Shown: positions 4,995 to 8,095 of the stretch, in pieces
Numbering within the stretch: position 1 is the first letter of the stretch
How the letters are laid out: each line of letters starts with the position of its first letter
DNA from: Gammaproteobacteria bacterium UBA3067
GTDB lineage: Bacteria > Pseudomonadota > Gammaproteobacteria > Pseudomonadales > UBA3067
Direction of reading: 5' to 3'
DNA length: 8,095 bases
Assembly (NCBI GenBank): GCA_002366835.1
Contig: DFBZ01000009.1
Coordinates: forward strand, 1-8,095
Program-made: the position numbers and the translations under genes
The notes under the pieces: model-generated
What the model was told of the DNA's origin: nothing
What the model saw: the letters and a program-made list of their open reading frames with translations, nothing else
The model's database searches: none

Positions 4995-7900
4995 TTATTT
5001 TCCAGTCATATTCCGTTCGTGTGGCTTTTGGCTAAGCGATTTTTTTCGGCGTTTGTTTTCCAGTCGATAATAGAACAGTGGCAAAAGGTATAACGTGGTG
5101 ATGGTAGAGGTGATGAGCCCTCCTATGACTACGATGGCCAATGGTTTTTGTACTTCGGCACCGGGGCCGGTGGCAAATACCAGGGGTGCCAGACCGAACA
5201 TGGCGGTTGTCGCGGTCATTAATACGGGGCGTAAGCGGCGAACTGATCCAGTAATGATGCGTTGTTGTAATTCTGGCACGACAAATTGTATTTGCTCGAA
5301 GTAGCTGATCATTACGACGCCATTGAGTACCGCCACTCCTAATAGTGCAATAAAGCCGACGGATGCGGGTACCGATAAATAGGCACCACTGATAAACAGT
5401 GCAAAAACGCCTCCCATCACCGCAAAGGGAATATTGGCGAGTATTAAGCCAGCCTTACTCAGTGAGTGAAAGGTGGTGAATAGAATAATGAGCACCAGTG
5501 TTAACGCTACCGGTACAACGATAAGCAGGTTGGTCATGGCGCGTTGTTGGTTTTCAAACTCTCCGCCATAGACGATGGTGTAGCCGGTTGGCAGAGTGAT
5601 TTGCTGGTTTATTTTTTCACTCAATTCATCCACAAAACTCACTACGCCTCTATCGGTGACGTTGGAGGTTACAACGGCAAAGCGATTGCCTTTTTCACGC
5701 TCAATCAACAAAGGGCCGTGCTTGTAGGTAACACCTGCTATATCTTGTAAGGTGACCAGTCGATGGTCAGGCATTACTAACAAGCGCTCTTTTAATTGTT
5801 TGATGGAGCTAATGGCTGATTCGCTTTCTTGCCCTATGGCAAGAACCAATGGGGTTTTTTTCTTGCCTTGAACAATTTCTGAAATGCTGACGCCTTCTAA
5901 TTGAGATTTAAGGTAACGACTGAATTCGACAACAGACATGTCGTATTGTTGAGCGATTTCTGGCACCAATTCGACATTCAGGTAGCGCCCCCCTTCGATA
6001 GTGGATGCCTGCACATCGACACTGCCTTCGGTGTCACGGGCGATGTCGATAATGCTGGCGGTTAACGATGCCAGTTTCTCAATTTCGTTACCAAATACTT
6101 TAATACTTACATCACCCGTGCTGCCGGTTAGCATTTCGGTGGTGCGCATTTGAATGGGTTGAGTAAAACCGATATTCATACCGGGGAAACCTTCGAGTAC
6201 CTTTCTTATTTCCTGAATCAGTGCTTCCTTGTCATTAAAGCGCCATTGTTCTGTGGGTTTTAATTCCATAAAAATATCGGTTTCATTTAAACCCATTGGG
6301 TCAAGGCCCATTTCGTCTGAACCGGTGCGTGCAACAATTTGTGCAATTTCGGGAATGTTATCTAATAGTGCTCGCTCAACTTGTTGGTCTAGCTCAATAG
6401 AGCTTTGTAATGAAATGTTCGGCGATTTTTCCAATTGAACAATGATGTCGCCTTCATCCAGTACCGGCATAAAGGCTTTTTCTAATTGCGTAAATAAGCC
6501 TGCGCTGATAAATAAAATTAGCAACAGGGTAATAATAAGTCCCCGTGGTTGATGCAGCGCTTTTACTAAACTACGCCGATAAATGCTCTGTAGTTTGACC
6601 ACAAGCCAGGGCTCTTTGCTTGCGCCGGGTTTAATCAGCAGGGAGGCAATGGTGGGGATTACAGTCAGTGATAGAGCTAAAGCAGACAACATTGCGAATA
6701 CAATGGTGAGTGCGACGGGGGAAAATAACTTGCCCTCCAGGCCCTGTAGTGTCATTAGAGGCGAAAACACAATCATTACAATGAGGGTGCCTGAAAAAAC
6801 CGGCACGGCAACTTCTTTACTGGCTCTATAAATTAAATGCAGGCGTGGTAGACGGCTATTTTTTTCGAGTTGGTTGACGATGTTTTCAACCACGACAACA
6901 GAGGAGTCCACGATCATTCCAATGGCGATCACCAAGCCCCCCAGGCTCATTAAATTCGCGGATAAATTCATTTTTTCCATCAAGAAAAATGTAGAGAGCG
7001 CTGCGAGGGGTAAGGACAGTGAAACCACCACGGCGGAACGTACATCACCCAAAAATATTGCTAACAGCAGGATAACTAAAATCACTGATTGAACGAGAGC
7101 GATAGACAGTGTGTTGACGGCGGTATTAATTAAATTACTGCGGTCGTAGAAAACATTTAACTGGGTGCCTGCCGGTAGCGATGCTTCAATGGCGTTAAGT
7201 TTTTCCTTAACGCCTTTTACCACTTCGGCGGTATTGCTATTTTTTAATGCGATGACCAGTGCCTCGGTGGTTTCTTCGCCATCTCGGGTGACTGCACCAT
7301 AGCGGGCGAGGTGGCCGATGCCGATTTCTGCAACGTCTTTTAGCCGATATATTTTTTGGCCATCGACTTTTACAACCAGGTTTTTTAGTTTTTGTAGGTC
7401 ATCAATTCGCCCTTCGGATCTTACAATGAGGGCATCATTGCCCTTGATTAAACGCCCCGCTCCGCCATTCAGGTTGTTGTTGAGAATGGCGGCTTCAAGG
7501 CTGGAAAAATTTAGCTCCGCATTCGCTAGTCGTATTGCATCAGGGGTGATCTGAAAAGTTTTGGCGTAGCCCCCCAGTACATTCACATCGGCAACACCGG
7601 GCACGGTGCGTAATAGAGGGCGGATTTCCCAGTCCAACAGCTGGCGTCGTTCAAGAAGCGATAAGCTGGGGTTTTCAATGGAAAACATAAATATTTCGCT
7701 GAGCGGTGTGCTCATAGGGGCGATGCCGCCGTTTATATCAGCAGGCAAGTTTTCCCAGATATTTGATAAGCGCTCGTTGACCTGTTGACGCGCCCAATAA
7801 ATATCTGTGCCGTCGTCAAAATCCAGGGTGATATCTGTAATGGCATATTTGGTGGTGGAGCGCAGCATTTGTTGAGCAGGTATGCCAAGAAGCTCCGTTT

Positions 7901-8095
7901 CAATCGGCTGGGTTATTTGTGCTTCAATTTCTTCTGCGGTCATACCCGGCGCTTTGATGATAATTTTAACTTGTGTCGGTGAGATGTCGGGGAAGGCATC
8001 TATGGGAATATTCAGCCATGCTCTGGCACCCAGGCCGACAAAGGTTGCTGCGACGATCAGTACAAAAAGTCGCTGGGTAAGGGAAAATCGCAGAA
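4995..8095 (-). CDS. CzcA/CusA-type heavy-metal efflux RND permease (5' end just outside window)
   Basis: The frame is open to the right edge, giving 1032 residues. An internal ATG at 7943 is not the start, because the upstream codons encode the conserved RND beginning (LRFSLTQRLFVLIVAATFVG, first membrane helix, then NIPIDAFPDISPTQV). Only a few N-terminal residues are missing. The layout is standard RND: helix 1, a porter loop with DFDDGTDIYWARQQ (visible residues 91-104), helices 2-6 at about 333-484, helix 7 at about 518-535, a second porter loop, and helices 8-12 at about 854-1007, ending in a basic tail. Helix 4 carries AIGMIVDSSVVVVENI (390-405), including the proton-relay Asp396. The DPMGLNETDIF segment and APMSTPLSEIF resemble CzcA-like pumps. 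Met654 and Met719 fall near CusA metal-path methionines by eye. It should use proton flow to expel metal cations as part of a tripartite complex, whose other subunits are probably encoded beyond 8095. Metal specificity is not settled. Confidence 0.93.
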   Translation of the reverse strand, partial: LRFSLTQRLFVLIVAATFVGLGARAWLNIPIDAFPDISPTQVKIIIKAPGMTAEEIEAQITQPIETELLGIPAQQMLRSTTKYAITDITLDFDDGTDIYWARQQVNERLSNIWENLPADINGGIAPMSTPLSEIFMFSIENPSLSLLERRQLLDWEIRPLLRTVPGVADVNVLGGYAKTFQITPDAIRLANAELNFSSLEAAILNNNLNGGAGRLIKGNDALIVRSEGRIDDLQKLKNLVVKVDGQKIYRLKDVAEIGIGHLARYGAVTRDGEETTEALVIALKNSNTAEVVKGVKEKLNAIEASLPAGTQLNVFYDRSNLINTAVNTLSIALVQSVILVILLLAIFLGDVRSAVVVSLSLPLAALSTFFLMEKMNLSANLMSLGGLVIAIGMIVDSSVVVVENIVNQLEKNSRLPRLHLIYRASKEVAVPVFSGTLIVMIVFSPLMTLQGLEGKLFSPVALTIVFAMLSALALSLTVIPTIASLLIKPGASKEPWLVVKLQSIYRRSLVKALHQPRGLIITLLLILFISAGLFTQLEKAFMPVLDEGDIIVQLEKSPNISLQSSIELDQQVERALLDNIPEIAQIVARTGSDEMGLDPMGLNETDIFMELKPTEQWRFNDKEALIQEIRKVLEGFPGMNIGFTQPIQMRTTEMLTGSTGDVSIKVFGNEIEKLASLTASIIDIARDTEGSVDVQASTIEGGRYLNVELVPEIAQQYDMSVVEFSRYLKSQLEGVSISEIVQGKKKTPLVLAIGQESESAISSIKQLKERLLVMPDHRLVTLQDIAGVTYKHGPLLIEREKGNRFAVVTSNVTDRGVVSFVDELSEKINQQITLPTGYTIVYGGEFENQQRAMTNLLIVVPVALTLVLIILFTTFHSLSKAGLILANIPFAVMGGVFALFISGAYLSVPASVGFIALLGVAVLNGVVMISYFEQIQFVVPELQQRIITGSVRRLRPVLMTATTAMFGLAPLVFATGPGAEVQKPLAIVVIGGLITSTITTLYLLPLFYYRLENKRRKKSLSQKPHERNMTGK

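Noticed and set aside
4995..7943. RND pump starting at the ATG at 7943
   Set aside because: Upstream in-frame codons encode the first membrane helix and the conserved NIPIDAFPDISPTQV segment, so the true start lies just beyond the right edge.

Overview
The window looks like chromosomal DNA of a marine-type gammaproteobacterium. This is inferred from the moderate base composition, an integron attC site of the kind found in marine chromosomal cassette arrays, a SHOCT-domain protein of a type I associate with Alteromonadales/Cellvibrionales-like bacteria, and an HME-RND metal pump followed by a DUF3240 gene. No species can be named from the sequence.

Left part (1 to about 1610): a patchwork of mobile and accessory DNA. 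The 3' end of an unidentified gene (2-136, +) is followed by a decayed IS110-family transposase fragment on the minus strand (about 198-598). Next comes an intact ParD/ParE toxin-antitoxin pair on the minus strand (599-1140) with an operator-like palindrome in front of it. Its probable promoter reaches into a degenerate integron attC site (about 1186-1258). The right-hand core of that attC runs directly into the 5' end of a group II intron (1259 to about 1440) that lacks the rest of its RNA and any reverse transcriptase. A 139-bp MITE-like element with perfect 16-bp terminal inverted repeats and a CTAA duplication (1462-1608) closes the patchwork. attC sites are known targets of both IIC-attC introns and some IS110/IS1111 elements, so this reads as the remains of an integron cassette neighbourhood.

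Middle part (1652-4520): a minus-strand gene for an exported lipoprotein with five CXXCH haem-binding motifs, apparently a single-gene unit. It is divergent from a plus-strand gene for a 283-residue SHOCT-domain protein of unknown function. The 295 bp between them must hold both promoters, and includes a 12-bp tandem repeat.

Right part (4672-8095): a minus-strand metal-efflux operon entering from beyond the right edge. It contains a nearly complete CzcA/CusA-type RND inner-membrane pump and, 2 bp downstream, a small DUF3240 protein that is probably an accessory or regulatory partner. The membrane-fusion and outer-membrane subunits would be expected beyond the right edge. The SHOCT gene and this operon converge across a 151-bp spacer.
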